Shown here: one piece after another, positions 11,947 through 22,580 of the stretch
Numbering within the stretch: the stretch's first letter is position 1
How the letters are laid out: each line of letters opens with the position of its first letter
From: Cycas panzhihuaensis
Lineage: Eukaryota > Cycadophyta
Reading direction: 5' to 3'
Assembly (NCBI GenBank): GCA_023213395.1
Contig: CM041465.1
Coordinates: 242,427,741 to 242,491,740, forward strand
DNA: 64,000 bases
Translations under genes and position numbers: made by a program
The notes under the pieces: model-generated
Databases searched by the model: none
Told to the model about the DNA's origin: nothing
The model's input: only the letters and a program-made list of their open reading frames with translations

Positions 11947-12605
11947 GACATGTACATGCAGATATGACGGGGGAAAGCACGGGCCTCCAGGGGGTCATAT
12001 ATAGGACCATATGATTGTACCCCCCCTGCAAGGACACCGGCTTCCCAGGATGTATGATGACATGACTTTTGATATGTATATATATATGCATGGGGTGATT
12101 GGAACCCCATTTGGATATGAGATACTGTGTATGATGTGTCATATGTGGATGATATGTATATTTATTTTTGTGTATTGTGAATGTTATGTTGCAGATGTTT
12201 TATGTTGTGTATATTTTGTTATATGATGCACACGTTTCCCCATGTCGACCACACACCTAACTGTGGCACACACACACCGTGAGCGGACGACATAGAGGTG
12301 TGAGGTTAGGGAGCGTGATCGAGTACATGTCTGTGGAGAGCATAGCGGGATATGCGAAGGAAACAGCGGGCGGGAAAGGGGAGCAACGATGCCCCCAAGT
12401 GTCTTCCTGGTTGGGGGATGCCCAAGCAAGACGACACAAGGGTTCCCAAGAGAGTATGGGAACGCGGGTTCCCCGGAAGGAACCGAAAAGAAGAAGGAGG
12501 AATCCATCTTAAGTTGCCACTCTACCCGTGGTTGGGAAGAATGGGGACAACCTAAGATGGTAGTTTAGGCTCGTTTCGGAGCAAGGCGAAGGAATCGCCG
12601 AGGGA
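11947..12605 (+). other. Conserved 3' flank of the antisense gene, up to the pol stop
   Basis: The part 12,060-12,240 is rich in TG, TGTAT and TTGT, which resembles plant polyadenylation far-upstream signals for the plus-strand gene. The part 12,240-12,580 contains TTAAGTTGCCACT and GATGGTAGTTTAGGCTCGTTT blocks. Element B keeps a clear homologue of this stretch at about 25,740-26,375 although it lost the genes on both sides. No ORF with a known domain is seen. Confidence 0.5.
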
Positions 12606-13990
12606 TCATGCGTAAAACTTCTTAAGGAACATCCCATTAACGACTTTCTCAAATTCGAGCCCTTCCGGGGTGGTTATCTCAGAAGCACCATTATCGAGGG
12701 ATTCGATAATGACAAAGGGACCAACCCATCGGGGTTTGAATTTGGTCAAATGGTCATGGAGATATTCGAGCTTGAGGATGTAGTCCCGTGAAACAAAGGG
12801 CGGGAACGGCGCTTATCGTGAGCCCTTTGTGAGCGGGCTTTGGATGCTAGGTTAGCCCGATGAGCGCTAAGCCGCCTCTCATCCAAAGCTGAGGTCGAGC
12901 AAAGCTGCTTGGGACGACTCTTCGCCGATGAAACCTCAAGGGAAACTCGCAGAGAAGGGATCTCCACCTCCAATGGGAGCAGCCTCGATCAGTAGACCCG
13001 TGGAGAACACGGGTCATTCCCATGGCGAATCGGATAGAGGTACGATAAGCCCACAAGGCGTAGGCGGTGAAGGTGCCAATCCCTCTGGGATTTAGCAACG
13101 GTTTTCTTGAGGATGCTGACAAGAGTCTTATTAAAAGACTCCACCTGGCCATTTGCCTGAGGGTAATAAGGCGAAGAAGTCTTATGAGAGATTTTGAACT
13201 TCCCACAAAGCTCATCCACCTCCTTATTACAAAAAGGAGTTCCATTGTCGGTGATTAGGACATCCTAATTCGAAACGGCAAATGATGTCGGTGAATGAAC
13301 GTAGCAATTGTTTTTGGGGGTAGTGATCAAGGGATGGCCTCTGCCCATTTGGTGAAATACTCCGTGGCGCTCAAGATGAACTTGTCTTTGCTACGACGAA
13401 GGTGGGAGATAGCTCAATGAGGTCTAGCCCCATCGAGTGAAAGGCCACCGAAACAATAGGATGCAAGGCCTCGGAGGCACATGGGAAATGTTGGCGTGCT
13501 CTTGACATTGCCGACATTCCGAGCAAAAGCATGAGCGTCTCTGAAAAGAGACGGCCAAAAATAGCCCATGCGAAGGATCCTCTGAGCCATAGATCGCCCC
13601 GGCGACCTCCACAAATGCCGTGATGGCATTCGCGAAACTTAGTCGGCCGTCGGCGGTGTGTGACGCAATGAGGAGGACCCCGTCGAAGGACCTCTTATAC
13701 AACACCTCGTCTATGAGGAGGTATTGCCTGGCAGAAGTCCGGATACGAGATTTGACTTTGTTACTAGCGTCGGGGCGGTATCGCAGCTGCGTGAGATACC
13801 GCACTATGTCACCGTACCACTCATTGTCGATGAGCGGATGGGGAGGAGCTCCCTGAATCGTCAAGATGGACTCATCGGGGAGAGAGTCGTCAACGGGAGT
13901 ATCAAAGGAGTTAGGGATAGGGGCATCCGCAAGTTGCTCGGCCACTATCATGCCCTTCTTTGATTTCCAGTTAACGATAAGGAGATCAAA
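12606..13990 (-). pseudogene. Gypsy A integrase
   Basis: Integrase joins the cDNA ends to target DNA. On the minus strand the N-terminal zinc-binding part shows GRSMAQRILRMGYFWPSLFR and the paired Cys region (about 13,630-13,480). The catalytic core has the first Asp in MGLDLI, the second Asp in LITDNGTPFCNKEVDELCGK (about 13,210-13,260) and the Glu in NGQVESFNKTL. The C-terminal part has SLRVSLE and LDERRLSAHRANLASKARSQ, then PRWVGPFVIIESLDNGAS, and ends at a TGA at 12,606-12,608 after MFLKKFYA. The D,D-E triad is present. Several one-base shifts interrupt the frame. There is no chromodomain, consistent with a non-chromovirus lineage. Confidence 0.85.
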
Positions 13991-15185
13991 TTCTTGGAGT
14001 AGGACTACCAACGCCCTACCACAACCGAATCCGAGCAGTAAGTAAGTATCTCAAGGGATCAGTTGAACGATCACCTTGGTAGTATTCGAGCAAGTAGTGC
14101 CTAAACTTCTTGGTGGCATGGACCAAGGAGAGGCATTCCTTCTCGGCGGGGAATAGTTAAGCTCAAGTGACCACTTAGAGTGCGACTGATGAAATATATA
14201 GCCCTCTCAGTTCCTGAGTCGTCCTCCTGAGCGAGCATAGCGCCCAAGGATTCGTCAGTTGCTGAGGTATACAGGATGAAGGGCCTATTGAACCGGGGAG
14301 GCGCCAATGTAGGAGCGGAAGCCAAGGCTTCCTTGAGTCCTTCGAAGGCCTTTTGGGTCTTGTCGGACCAGGCAAAAGGGGCTCCCTTCTTCAACAGGTT
14401 TGTGAGGGATTTAGCGCTTACAGCGAAGTCGGCTAAGAAGCGCCTGAGGAAACTGAGCCTACCTAGAAACGACTTAATCTGCCGTTGAGTTCTAGGAGGC
14501 GGCATGTCGAGGATCGCCCTGACTTTGTCAGGGTCGATCTGAATACCCTGCCTGGATACGAGGAATCAAGGAGTTTGCCCGAGGTAACCGCAAACACACA
14601 TTTAAGCCGGATTAAGGTCGACGTGATACCGCAAAGATCGTGAGAAGATGGCATGCAAGTCAGAAGGATGATGGGTTCTCACACGGGAAAGACCCATCAT
14701 ATCATCCATAAAGACCTCCAATGTGTCGTTGATGAGGTCATGGAAGATGAAATGCATGGCTCTTTGGTAAGTAGCACCTGCATTTTTAAGGCTAAAGGGC
14801 ATTGCCTTGTAGGCGAAGGTACCCCAAGGAGTAGTGAAGGCCGTCTTATGGCGGTCTTCGGGAGAAATCTGAATTTAGTTGTAACCGGAGAAGCCATCCA
14901 TTAGGGACATCACTTCGAATCCGGCGGTGCGATCAATGATCTGATCTAAGAAGGGTAACGGGAAATTGTCCTTAGGACAACCGTTGTTGATGTCGTGAAA
15001 GTCGACACATATACGGATTGCCCCGTTCTTTTTAGCAACGGGAACAATGTTGGAGACCCACTTGGGGTAATCAATAGAGGTAATGAGTCCAGCGTCCAAA
15101 AGCTTTTCTACCTCCATCTTGGCCGGTAGAAAGCTTCGTGAAGGGGCCTTACGGGCGCATGCGGGCGCCGTGAAGGGTGGTGAGG
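13991..15185 (-). pseudogene. Gypsy A reverse transcriptase and gypsy-type RNase H
   Basis: RT blocks occur in order on the minus strand: KLLDAGLITSIDYPKWVSNI, KKNGAIRICVDFHDINNGCP, VMSLMDGFSGYN (motif A), MPFSLKNAGATYQRAMHFIF, and VFMDDMM, the YxDD-type catalytic box at about 14,700. The thumb and RNase H connection follow (RQIKSFLGRLSFLRRFLADF). The gypsy RNase H begins FILYTSATDESLGAMLAQ. The usual TDAS motif reads TSAT, so the first catalytic Asp is Ser, encoded TCA. The later AEKECLSLVHA block keeps its Glu, but out of frame with the preceding part. Frameshifts occur near 14,100, 14,600 and 14,850. RT itself keeps its catalytic residues. Confidence 0.85.
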
Positions 15186-16121
15186 TTATGGGTGACAATT
15201 GAGGGTCGATTCCTTCATGTCAGCATAATCCCATGCGAAAATGTCTCGAAACTCCTGGAACAGAAGGGAGTATTCCCTTACCTCATCAGGAGAGCATTCC
15301 GACCCAACCTTAATGACCTTGCCTGGGGCCAAGACTACGTCCTGGGTTGCCCCCATGCATATGGCGTTGCCCTCCTCGAAGTGGAGAGGGGCAAGATCAA
15401 CGGGAGGAGGAGGAATAGGAGACGGGATCGGATCGGCAAGCGTGGATCCGACCGCGAGGATCTTCTGGTGACCCAGCTGGTGGTGACTAGAAGGCAAGTT
15501 AGGCGCAAGGCCTGCTAGATGCTCAAGCAGGGCTTCATAGTCCTCGAAATAATCCACCCCATGGATGACCTTACTTTGAGTAGGAGAAGCACTGGAGGGA
15601 GCGAGAGCAACGGGACCGTGATGACCATCGGGTTGCTCAGCTTCCTCACGGAAATCTGAAGGAAAAATAGAAAGGTGACCCTCAGAAGGAGCAAAAGGTA
15701 ATTCCTCGAAACCATTACCTACGGGGGGTAACGAAAAAGGAGAAATGCCGACAGGCGGGTCAACACGAGCGATGACGTGCGATACACACGAAGGGCTAGC
15801 CTCACCAACGAGAGGGGTTCTAGACGGGGATCTAGAACAAGGCAGGTGCGACCTATTGGCGCGAAGGAAAGAGACGGGGTGAGGACAATCCTCATCTCCG
15901 TCGAGCGACTCATCATCGCTGAACGAAGCGAGGTACCCGTAACTCCCAACGCCAATAGGGGCGAACCGCGTGAGACTAGGAGGAGAAGACATGTGGTCTT
16001 CTTCGGACGGGTTAGGTATCCCAATAGAGCAAGCCGAGGCATGAGTGGATGAACCTTGGTTTGTCGAACTGGTAGAGCGAGTTTGTTTAGAAAAAGGGCA
16101 TTCACGGGGGATCACTCTCAT
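15186..16121 (-). CDS. Gypsy A pol linker and RT N-terminus (311 codons, intact)
   Basis: This frame is open for 311 codons. The first 230 are Ser/Pro-rich and acidic, of low complexity and without a known domain; they separate protease from RT. The end, LLFQEFRDIFAWDYADMKE, is the conserved entry segment of gypsy RT. Element B keeps only the first part of this linker (26,375-26,830). The spacing from the protease frame (24 nt) suggests that both belong to one original polyprotein. Confidence 0.75.
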   Translation of the reverse strand: MRVIPRECPFSKQTRSTSSTNQGSSTHASACSIGIPNPSEEDHMSSPPSLTRFAPIGVGSYGYLASFSDDESLDGDEDCPHPVSFLRANRSHLPCSRSPSRTPLVGEASPSCVSHVIARVDPPVGISPFSLPPVGNGFEELPFAPSEGHLSIFPSDFREEAEQPDGHHGPVALAPSSASPTQSKVIHGVDYFEDYEALLEHLAGLAPNLPSSHHQLGHQKILAVGSTLADPIPSPIPPPPVDLAPLHFEEGNAICMGATQDVVLAPGKVIKVGSECSPDEVREYSLLFQEFRDIFAWDYADMKESTLNCHP

Positions 16122-16145
16122 TCATCCGTCATGGACGAACTTAAG

Positions 16146-16676
16146 TTATCCCCAAAGGGTCGAGCACACAGCTCCCATTTGATCGAGCCATGGACGACCT
16201 AGAAGGAGGTTGTAGTCCACATCAACGTCAAGGACTACAACGTTGGCGAGAACGGTCTTACCCTCAAGGGTAAGCGGAATCGTGATGCATCCCGCAGGGG
16301 TCTTCTCGCTACCGTCATACCCTTGGCATCGCCAGGGAACGGGTTCCAAGGCGGAAATACCAAGCTCTTGCATGACACGCAAGGGCATGGTATTGACGGA
16401 AGAACCGTTGTCGACAACAGTTCTTCGAAGAGTACAGTCAGGCGTATCGATGGTGATGGTGAATGGGAAGTTCCACTGACGTTCCCTTTCACCGGCAGGG
16501 GGAAGATCCTTAGGATCAAAGGAAATAGCGGGTCCACCACCTTGGGTGACACCCAAAGCGTGGACAGGTACGTCACTTGATCCTAAAGCTTCCAGGAGGA
16601 GGGCCCGTTGCTCGGGGTAACTCCTCAGAACGTCCATCAAGGACATTCCTGCAGCGACTGTATGGAGCTCGTCCAC
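16146..16676 (-). CDS. Gypsy A aspartic protease (176 codons)
   Basis: Retropepsins cut the gag-pol polyprotein. The active-site motif here is TVVDNGSSVNTMPLRVMQ, with Asp followed by Asn-Gly-Ser where retroviruses have DSGA; DxGS variants are usual in plant gypsy elements. The flap and C-terminal part VLDVDVDYNLLLGRPWLDQMGAV is typical of the family. The frame is intact from MDELHTVAAGMSLMDVL to the stop. It lies between the gag nucleocapsid region and the pol linker. Element B has the same protease with VENGSTVNAMP, where the Asp has become Glu. Confidence 0.85.
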   Translation of the reverse strand: MDELHTVAAGMSLMDVLRSYPEQRALLLEALGSSDVPVHALGVTQGGGPAISFDPKDLPPAGERERQWNFPFTITIDTPDCTLRRTVVDNGSSVNTMPLRVMQELGISALEPVPWRCQGYDGSEKTPAGCITIPLTLEGKTVLANVVVLDVDVDYNLLLGRPWLDQMGAVCSTLWG

Positions 16677-16689
16677 AACCGAGAAAGGC

Positions 16690-17282
16690 TTACCCTTCCC
16701 AATAGGTTGGGTAAGTGCCCTTCAGAAGTCGTAACGACCCGGGCGAGAATAGCCTTGGGAAAGAGGGACTTCGGAGGAAGGGTCTCGGAAGAGGTCGGAA
16801 GGAGCGGGAGGACAAAAGCTCCATTGCTTCCTTAGCGGCTTGAGATCGCGTAAGGGCAAAAGTGGGAGTTGCTTCAAGCAACTGGATCACCTTCTTCCCC
16901 CTATTATGGGGTCGTGAAGGCGATGGGGCGCGACGGCTAGGAGAACGAGAAGAGGAAGAAGAATTCCTAGCGTCCTTCCCTTTATCGCGGGAAGGGCGGG
17001 GATCCGGCGATCTTCCTCGGTTACGGTTGTTCTTGGTTTGGGTTTTGCGATCACGTTCCCCGTGCTTAGGGAACGGATCCTTATGAACTGGTTGATCCAA
17101 ATTAGGCCTTGAGGCCCATTTGGGAGAAGAATCGCGTCGAGGGGCATCCTTTGGATGCTGGGCCCTACAACGTGAATCGTCGTGGAAGCAATCCCCTGAA
17201 TGGAGCACCACTTCTTCTCAAGTGGAGGGTCAGACCTCCTCGCTTGAGAGGACTGGGCATTTTCATTCCTGGGAAGAGGGGC
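16690..17282 (-). pseudogene. Gypsy A gag C-terminus (nucleocapsid-like)
   Basis: A minus-strand frame opens with HSGDCFHDDSRCRAQHPKDA, a Cys/His cluster equivalent to WCSIHG in element B. This is a likely zinc-knuckle variant rather than a canonical CCHC. It is followed by a strongly basic Arg/Ser/Lys-rich stretch (GERDRKTQTKNNRNRGRSPD), expected for nucleic-acid binding. It ends in a RSQAAKEAMELL segment just before the protease. Zinc binding is inferred. Confidence 0.6.
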
Positions 17283-19204
17283 TTAGGTAGTTTGTTGGAC
17301 TTGCTTGTTTGACGTAGGAGATGAAGGATCTTGAAGCTTGAGCTCCTTCATCGTACGCTCGAATGAGCGTATAGCTGATGTGAGAGGGTCTAAAGTCCTC
17401 TCGGTAGGATGAGAGGAAGACCGCGTCGGCTGGGAAGGTTTGGTATCTTTAGTAGGGGGTGGTGCCTCACGGCATTGTGAGGGCTTAAGAGGTTTCTTGA
17501 GACCCGCTTGGATCTCAATAGCCTCCAACGCCAAGCACTTGGCGATCGCAGAATCGCATGTGGTTGCCCCCATCTTGAGGACTTCCACGTGGACTTCGGG
17601 ACGGCGCATTGTGACGAATGGTCGCGCTTGACTCCTCGCAATGTTGCCTTAGTGGAGTGAAGCAAGTTGTGGAATCGCCGCACAAAGTCACGATTCATCT
17701 CATCGTGACCTTGTTTGAGCGAAAGAAGAGACTTCATTCCGCTCTCGAATGGACGAGCTACATCAAAATAGTTGATGAACTCATCCACCAATTGCTGGAA
17801 TGAATGGATCGAATGGGCAGGGAGATGGTAGAACCATTTGAGGGCGTCACCCTTCAAGGATCTAGGAAATAATTTCATCAAAATATGGTCGTAAGCCCAG
17901 TAATGGATGCATGCCATAGAAAAACTACGGACATGCTCCGCCGGGTCTTGTGACGAAGTCCCATCAAATCTAGGAACTTCAGGGGGATGAGGCGGCAAGT
18001 TGGTTCACAACGCCTCAACCGAAAGAGGGGTTGACCTAAAGTCCATGAAGGGGCGCGCCCTTGCAGGAATCGGGATCAACGAATGTCGAAGTAGGTAACG
18101 CACAAGGAGCGGGTGGGGGTGGAACACCCATCCCTCCTTGAGGAAGCACCCCTTGCTGAAAAGAGGCGTGGGGGTAGGTGCCTAGGAAGGGAGTCGGGTT
18201 CCCTTGCGAAGGCACAACGGATGGGATTGCACTGGAAGAAGGGCAAGACGGATGTGGAACTGGGTTTTGCCCATATGGGCCACCTGTAGGTGGAGCAACC
18301 CCATATGGGTGTAGCGGATCCACCCCATAAACGGGAAGACGGCTTCCTCTACCCTGCCCCCAAGGTTGAGAGGTATATCCTGGGGGAACGTAGAAGGAAG
18401 CACCAACGTCTTGGGTCGAGGATGCGTGGGAGCGGATCCCACATGACTAGTGGTTGAAAAGCTAGTAGGGCCAATAGGCCTACTAGGGATGGTATGCGCC
18501 ACATTAGGAGATGGCACATTGGTTTGATTAGGAGCAGGTATGCTAACTCTCAGTTGAGGGAAAGACACACCACGAGAAGACCCTAAGGCATTAGGACCTT
18601 GATGAGGGACAGAAGGTGCCACGCACGCCCCCACTACAGGGAATGAGTGGGACGTACGTGTAGGCACGAAAGGATTTGTGGTCATAGGAAGGGTGGATGA
18701 GGATGAGGCATGAGGTGGGGGAGCGGAAGAGGAAGAGGCTCCTCCATGAAGACCATCCTCAAACCACCAAGGACGCGGTTGCAAGCGTGTTGCGCGGCAA
18801 CACTCATTGAAAGCTTTAACTACGTCGACAGGAGGAGTCCCAACACACTCGTAAGAGATGATCGGAACCTCAAACAAGGTAAGATCCTCGGAACGTTCCT
18901 CATAAGAATTGCCAACTACGTGGCAACCCTCAAGAGGAACGGGTCCTTCCACGGTGTGGGTAGAAGGATGAACATCGAAAGAAAGGTGTTGGTCATTTGG
19001 ATAATAAAGGGGGTCGTCACCCTCTTGGGTGGACCCGGGAATAACAGGAGGAAAGGCATGAGTTTCCATGGCCGAAGTATGGTAAGTCCAATCGGAAGAG
19101 TATCCCTCCATAGTCGGATCGGAATCTGACGAGGCAAAAAGGCGATACTCGGGGTCCTCTAACAAAGGAGGTAGACCGCGCAAACGACGAGAGAAATGCC
19201 GCAT
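17283..19204 (-). pseudogene. Gypsy A gag (capsid and N-terminal region)
   Basis: Gag forms the virus-like particle. The ATG at 19,204 lies about 170 bp inside the 5' LTR and opens MRHFSRRLRGLPPLLEDPEY. The first 340 codons are Ser/Pro/His-rich without a known domain. After a frameshift near 18,200, the capsid-like Retrotrans_gag domain begins at about 17,990: PRFDGTSSQDPAEHVRSFSM, then KLFPRSLKGDALKWFYHLPA and VDEFINYFDVARPFESGMKS, with KQGHDEMNRDFVRRFHNLL. A further shift near 17,600 leads to VEVLKMGATTCDSAIAKCLA. The homologous region in B reads the same way, so the family identity is firm. Confidence 0.8.
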
Positions 19205-19356
19205 GCAAAGTCAACCGACAATGTTAGGAAAGGAGAAAAAGCGGTAAAACACACGCGTTGGGGGGTGCCCAACGTGGAAATCAAGATAAGTATGAAAAGG
19301 ATCACACAAGAGTAGCAAAACCAACCGAAGAGAGTGAGGCTAGCTCCCTTCTTGGC

Positions 19357-19376
19357 GGGTCCCAGATGGTCGCGAT
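19357..19376 (-). other. Probable primer binding site of gypsy A
   Basis: Directly inside the 5' LTR the minus strand reads ATCGCGACCATCTGGGACCC. Element B has TGGCGACCATCTTGAGG at the same place. The shared GCGACCATCT resembles TGGCGACTC-type primer sites of plant gypsy elements. The tRNA partner is not determined. Confidence 0.5.
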
Positions 19377-21895
19377 TGGGCCAGCTTTCTGGGATAACTA
19401 CCTAACTGATAGGCGTGGGAGGAGTAAGTGATGAAATGATAGAAAGTGGAACCTAAAAGGCGGGTAACTACCACGCAGAGCGCCCGTCTTGAGGCCGAGT
19501 TCGGATCTGCAATGGAGTATGGCTACTATTGGGCGACCCTTCCCACCTCGATCAAGGGGTGAAGGTACGTGGGATGAACTGAGTTGACACAGGAATAGGA
19601 CCCTCCCACCCTTGGGTGGCGGAAGGGGAAGAGAAGGCCTACTGGAGACAAGCCAAGAGCAATCCTACACAACCTGACCGGATGCACGAGCGATGCGGGA
19701 AGCAAGGCGCTCGTGCGGTTAAGGAAAAGGAAGGAAAGGTAAGGACAAAGAAAACTCTTACAATCTTTCCTACGGATAATAGGGGTGCATGCAACAAAGC
19801 AAACAAATACAAAGCAATTTCCCCTTTTAATCTTTCAATGTTCTAATTACTAAGAAAAGAATAAAAGGAAGAAACAGGGTAGCGAAGAGGAAAGGAAGCG
19901 TGCACCTGGGCCGAAGGCGTGCGAGATGACGTAGCCTCCACGAGGAGCACCCAACCACTCCACGTGACGTCTGGGATGCGGGATGCAGTGGCGAACAAAA
20001 GGGGGTTCCTTACCCTCCCCGGAAAAGTAAATGCAATACCAAAGGAAGGAAGGGACCGCTAACTAGTAAATGAGATAGCATAAAACATGATACATAGCGA
20101 GCACTTACCAGTAGAGAGGCCAACGTGCAATGTACTCTCCGAGTCTCGAGTACACAGCAACAAGGGTCTCCCTCTTCCCGAAGGAAGAGCACTAACATGC
20201 AACGCAAGGATCTAACAATATATGTCTAGCAACATAAGCAAGAGTCTAAATATACATGCGTTAGCGTTAGTCCAATAAGGAAAATACCAAAGGAAAGTGA
20301 CCCAAATGAAAGGAAACAACAAGGCAAGCCTCGGAGTGGCCTACTTCCTGTAAAAGGTGCCCCAACCTCCCCCTAGGAGCCACAAGGCGGCGAGGAGAAA
20401 GTCAAGAACCAAGGCTGGAAAATGGCTGGAAAGAGGGGCAAGAGAGACCCAAAGATACCCACGGGGGACCGGGGTGCTACGGGAAGCAAACCGGGTGACC
20501 GTGGAGCAAGGGTGAAGCAAGAACCCGTAGTTGGGGCCTATGGATGGCACCCAAACCTGAACAAAGGGTCCGAAATCAGCGCTGCAACTTGTGATGCAGT
20601 GGTTTGGGCGGCCAAAGGGTGCCTTCAAACCCTTGTGGACAAGCCAAGAGGGGCACGCGGCGAGAGGGAGGTTTGGGGGGCCAAGAGCCGCTAGGGAGCG
20701 TGGAAGGTGGTACGGAAGCCACCCAGCACCTCTACAAAACCTATGCAACCCCTCAACGCCACTGCCTTGGACAAAGAACGCAGTAAGAAGCACGTGGAGA
20801 GTGTTATAATAGTCCTCCAAAGGGAGGAAAACCAACTCTCACTAACAAGTAGGAACAAATAAGTCAAGCATAAATATCACAAAAGACAAATGCAAAATGA
20901 AGGATACAGGAAGGGAGGTAAGGGATTTACCTCGGCTAAAGGACAATGAAGAAGGGCCGGAAAAATAGCCTAGATCCGAGTGGAGCAGCTTGAGGCCTAC
21001 TTACGGGGTGTGACGGAAACACACAAACGGGAACTCATAGACCGCCTGGTAGAAACCACCGGAAACCGCTTCAAAGGAGCCCTCTCCAGGCGTTTGAGGG
21101 GTGAGAGAATGTCTCAACCGAGCCAAAGGAGAGTCAAGCGCCAGATGAAGAGGTACAGTCCGGGGCAGAGTGAAAGAGAGAAGAGCGGAGGTGAGAGTGT
21201 TTTCTTGAGAGCAACTTCAAAAGTGAGCCAAAACGATCTTTGAAAATGAGCCAAAAGGGGCTTAAGTACTCAAGAAAAACCCTAAACCGTGCGATTAGGG
21301 CGGTGGAGGAGAAATAAAGCGAGCCACGTGGCGGTTCGCAATAAATGCGAAATTGCCACGCCGGATTTTAAAAATAATGAGAGGGCGATCGTCTGGCCGG
21401 AATATTCGCGATCATGGATATTCCGTGATCTGAAAAATCGGCCAGACGCGTCTAGGGCTGAAAATCGGGCCCACCAACCAGGTTGGGGCGGGGGCGACCA
21501 AAAGGTCGACATAATGCTAAAACACCCACCGGAGCAAACAATCCAAAGAAACGGGTCCAAAGGAGCAAAAATAGGGCTCAAGTGGGGTGGCAAGTTGACC
21601 AGACGATGATGAGTCATCACACAAGCAGAGGTGGCGCAAACCTAGTGGATCCAGGCGAGGAGGCGGATGCGGAAGCAATACGGTCACCAGGGTGCCACAC
21701 TTGCTGGGAGTGTGCCCCTGCTATAGTCGTCATAGGCTAAAATAAGTACAGACGACTACAAGGCCGCCCACAAAGTCATACACATGCAGATACGCAAGCA
21801 AACATCCAGTAAAAGAAAGCGATGATAATGCAAGAGACATACCTGCACTTACCTGAGTCGGTGATTCCGTATCCATTCCCGGAAGCCAGGAAACA
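19377..21895 (-). repeat. 5' LTR of gypsy A (right copy)
   Basis: On the plus strand it starts TGGGCCAGC and ends CAGGAAACA. It aligns with 5,631-8,154. Differences are concentrated in short CG, CTG or CAG patches, while AT-rich stretches match almost exactly. It acts as the promoter of the minus-strand transcript by analogy with other LTRs; no TATA box was assigned with confidence. Confidence 0.9.
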
Positions 21896-21900
21896 GAACC
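21896..21900. repeat. Right target-site duplication of gypsy A (GAACC)
   Basis: Matches 5,626-5,630. Confidence 0.9.
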
Positions 21901-22025
21901 CAAAATTACATCTAAATGCACATAAAGTGTATTTCATTAATAGACTAATGCTAATAATATATCCTAAGGTCACATAATTAATCTATACAAATGACCTTGA
22001 TACATTAACCTCTTTCGATTACACA
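21896..22025 (-). repeat. 5' LTR of copia C, outer portion (5' part of the LTR)
   Basis: Read on the minus strand, this matches 32,925-33,030 in the P 3' LTR, including GAGGTTAATGTATC, GACCTTAGGATATATTATTA and ATGTGCATTT. Its outer end is near 22,023-22,025; the exact base is uncertain because the first bases differ between the two copies. Confidence 0.8.
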
Positions 22026-22580
22026 CTCTATCAAAATTCTTACATGATTCATGATAAATCCTAAGTAGAATCATTGGTAGGCTATAGTTTGAGTGTTAAA
22101 ATACCTAAAGACAACCAAAAAATTTGGTCTGTTATATAAACTTAATAATGAATTTAAGCTTTTTACATACATAGACTTAAACTTTATAGGAGATAAAAAT
22201 ACAGAAAGATCTACATCTAAATATGTAACGTTTCTTAGAATAACACCAATATCATGGAGATCCATATGGTAGAAGATAGTTACTAATTTAGCTATTGATG
22301 TTAAATACATTGCTACTTCTAAGACTAGCAAGGAGGTGATATGGCTTATAAAATTATTGGAAACATTGAATATCACCCAAACAAGTCCTATCGGTCTTTG
22401 TGTAGATAATCAATTAGTAATCTATATGGCAAAAAATCCTATATTTTACAATCATATTAAACACATAAGTACGAAAGTCCATAGGATTAGAGAACTAGTT
22501 TAGGATGGCACAATTCAACTGGAATACTACCCCATAGTAGATCAAGTGGCTGATATCTTCACCAAACCACTATAAAATGT
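22026..22580 (+). pseudogene. Copia P RT end and RNase H
   Basis: Plus-strand frames show the copia RNase H order: a KYLKTTKKFGLL-like block, YIDLNFIGDKNTERSTSKYV (first catalytic region), IDVKYIATSKTSKEVIWLIK (degenerate EAEY), LCVDNQLVIYMAKNPIFYNH (third catalytic Asp), IKHISTKVHRIREL and finally VADIFTKPL. ADIFTKPL is a hallmark of the copia pol C-terminus. Stops and shifts interrupt the frame, and the Glu of EAEY is changed. It is inactive but clearly assignable. Confidence 0.8.

Larger units (their letters stand above)
5631..21895 (-). mobile_element. Ty3/gypsy element A (Tat-like), full length, 16.3 kb
   Basis: A complete minus-strand element bounded by LTRs of about 2.52 kb and a 5-bp target duplication. 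From 5' (right) to 3' (left) it carries gag, protease, a Ser/Pro-rich linker, RT, gypsy RNase H and integrase. Then come an oppositely oriented PMD-like gene and an archaeal-type RNase H. Known family background: a second, archaeal-type RNase H marks the plant Tat group of Ty3/gypsy, and long LTRs and extra ORFs are common there. Reading frames are mostly intact between single-base shifts, so the element may be younger than it looks. It sits in the 5' LTR of copia C. Confidence 0.9.
1..22025 (-). mobile_element. Ty1/copia element C, 5' part, with gypsy A nested in its 5' LTR
   Basis: This minus-strand copia element runs off the left edge of the window, so its 3' half and 3' LTR are not seen. 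Its 5' LTR lies at 5,436-5,630 and 21,896-22,025, split by element A. A TGGTATTAGAGC primer site follows the LTR at 5,419-5,433. Coding remnants run from gag at 3,398 down to RT at position 1. The order gag, protease, integrase, RT is diagnostic of Ty1/copia. Assigning the LTR and the coding part to one element is an inference, because a 2-kb non-coding stretch separates them. The right flank is element P, so C most likely inserted into P. Confidence 0.7.
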
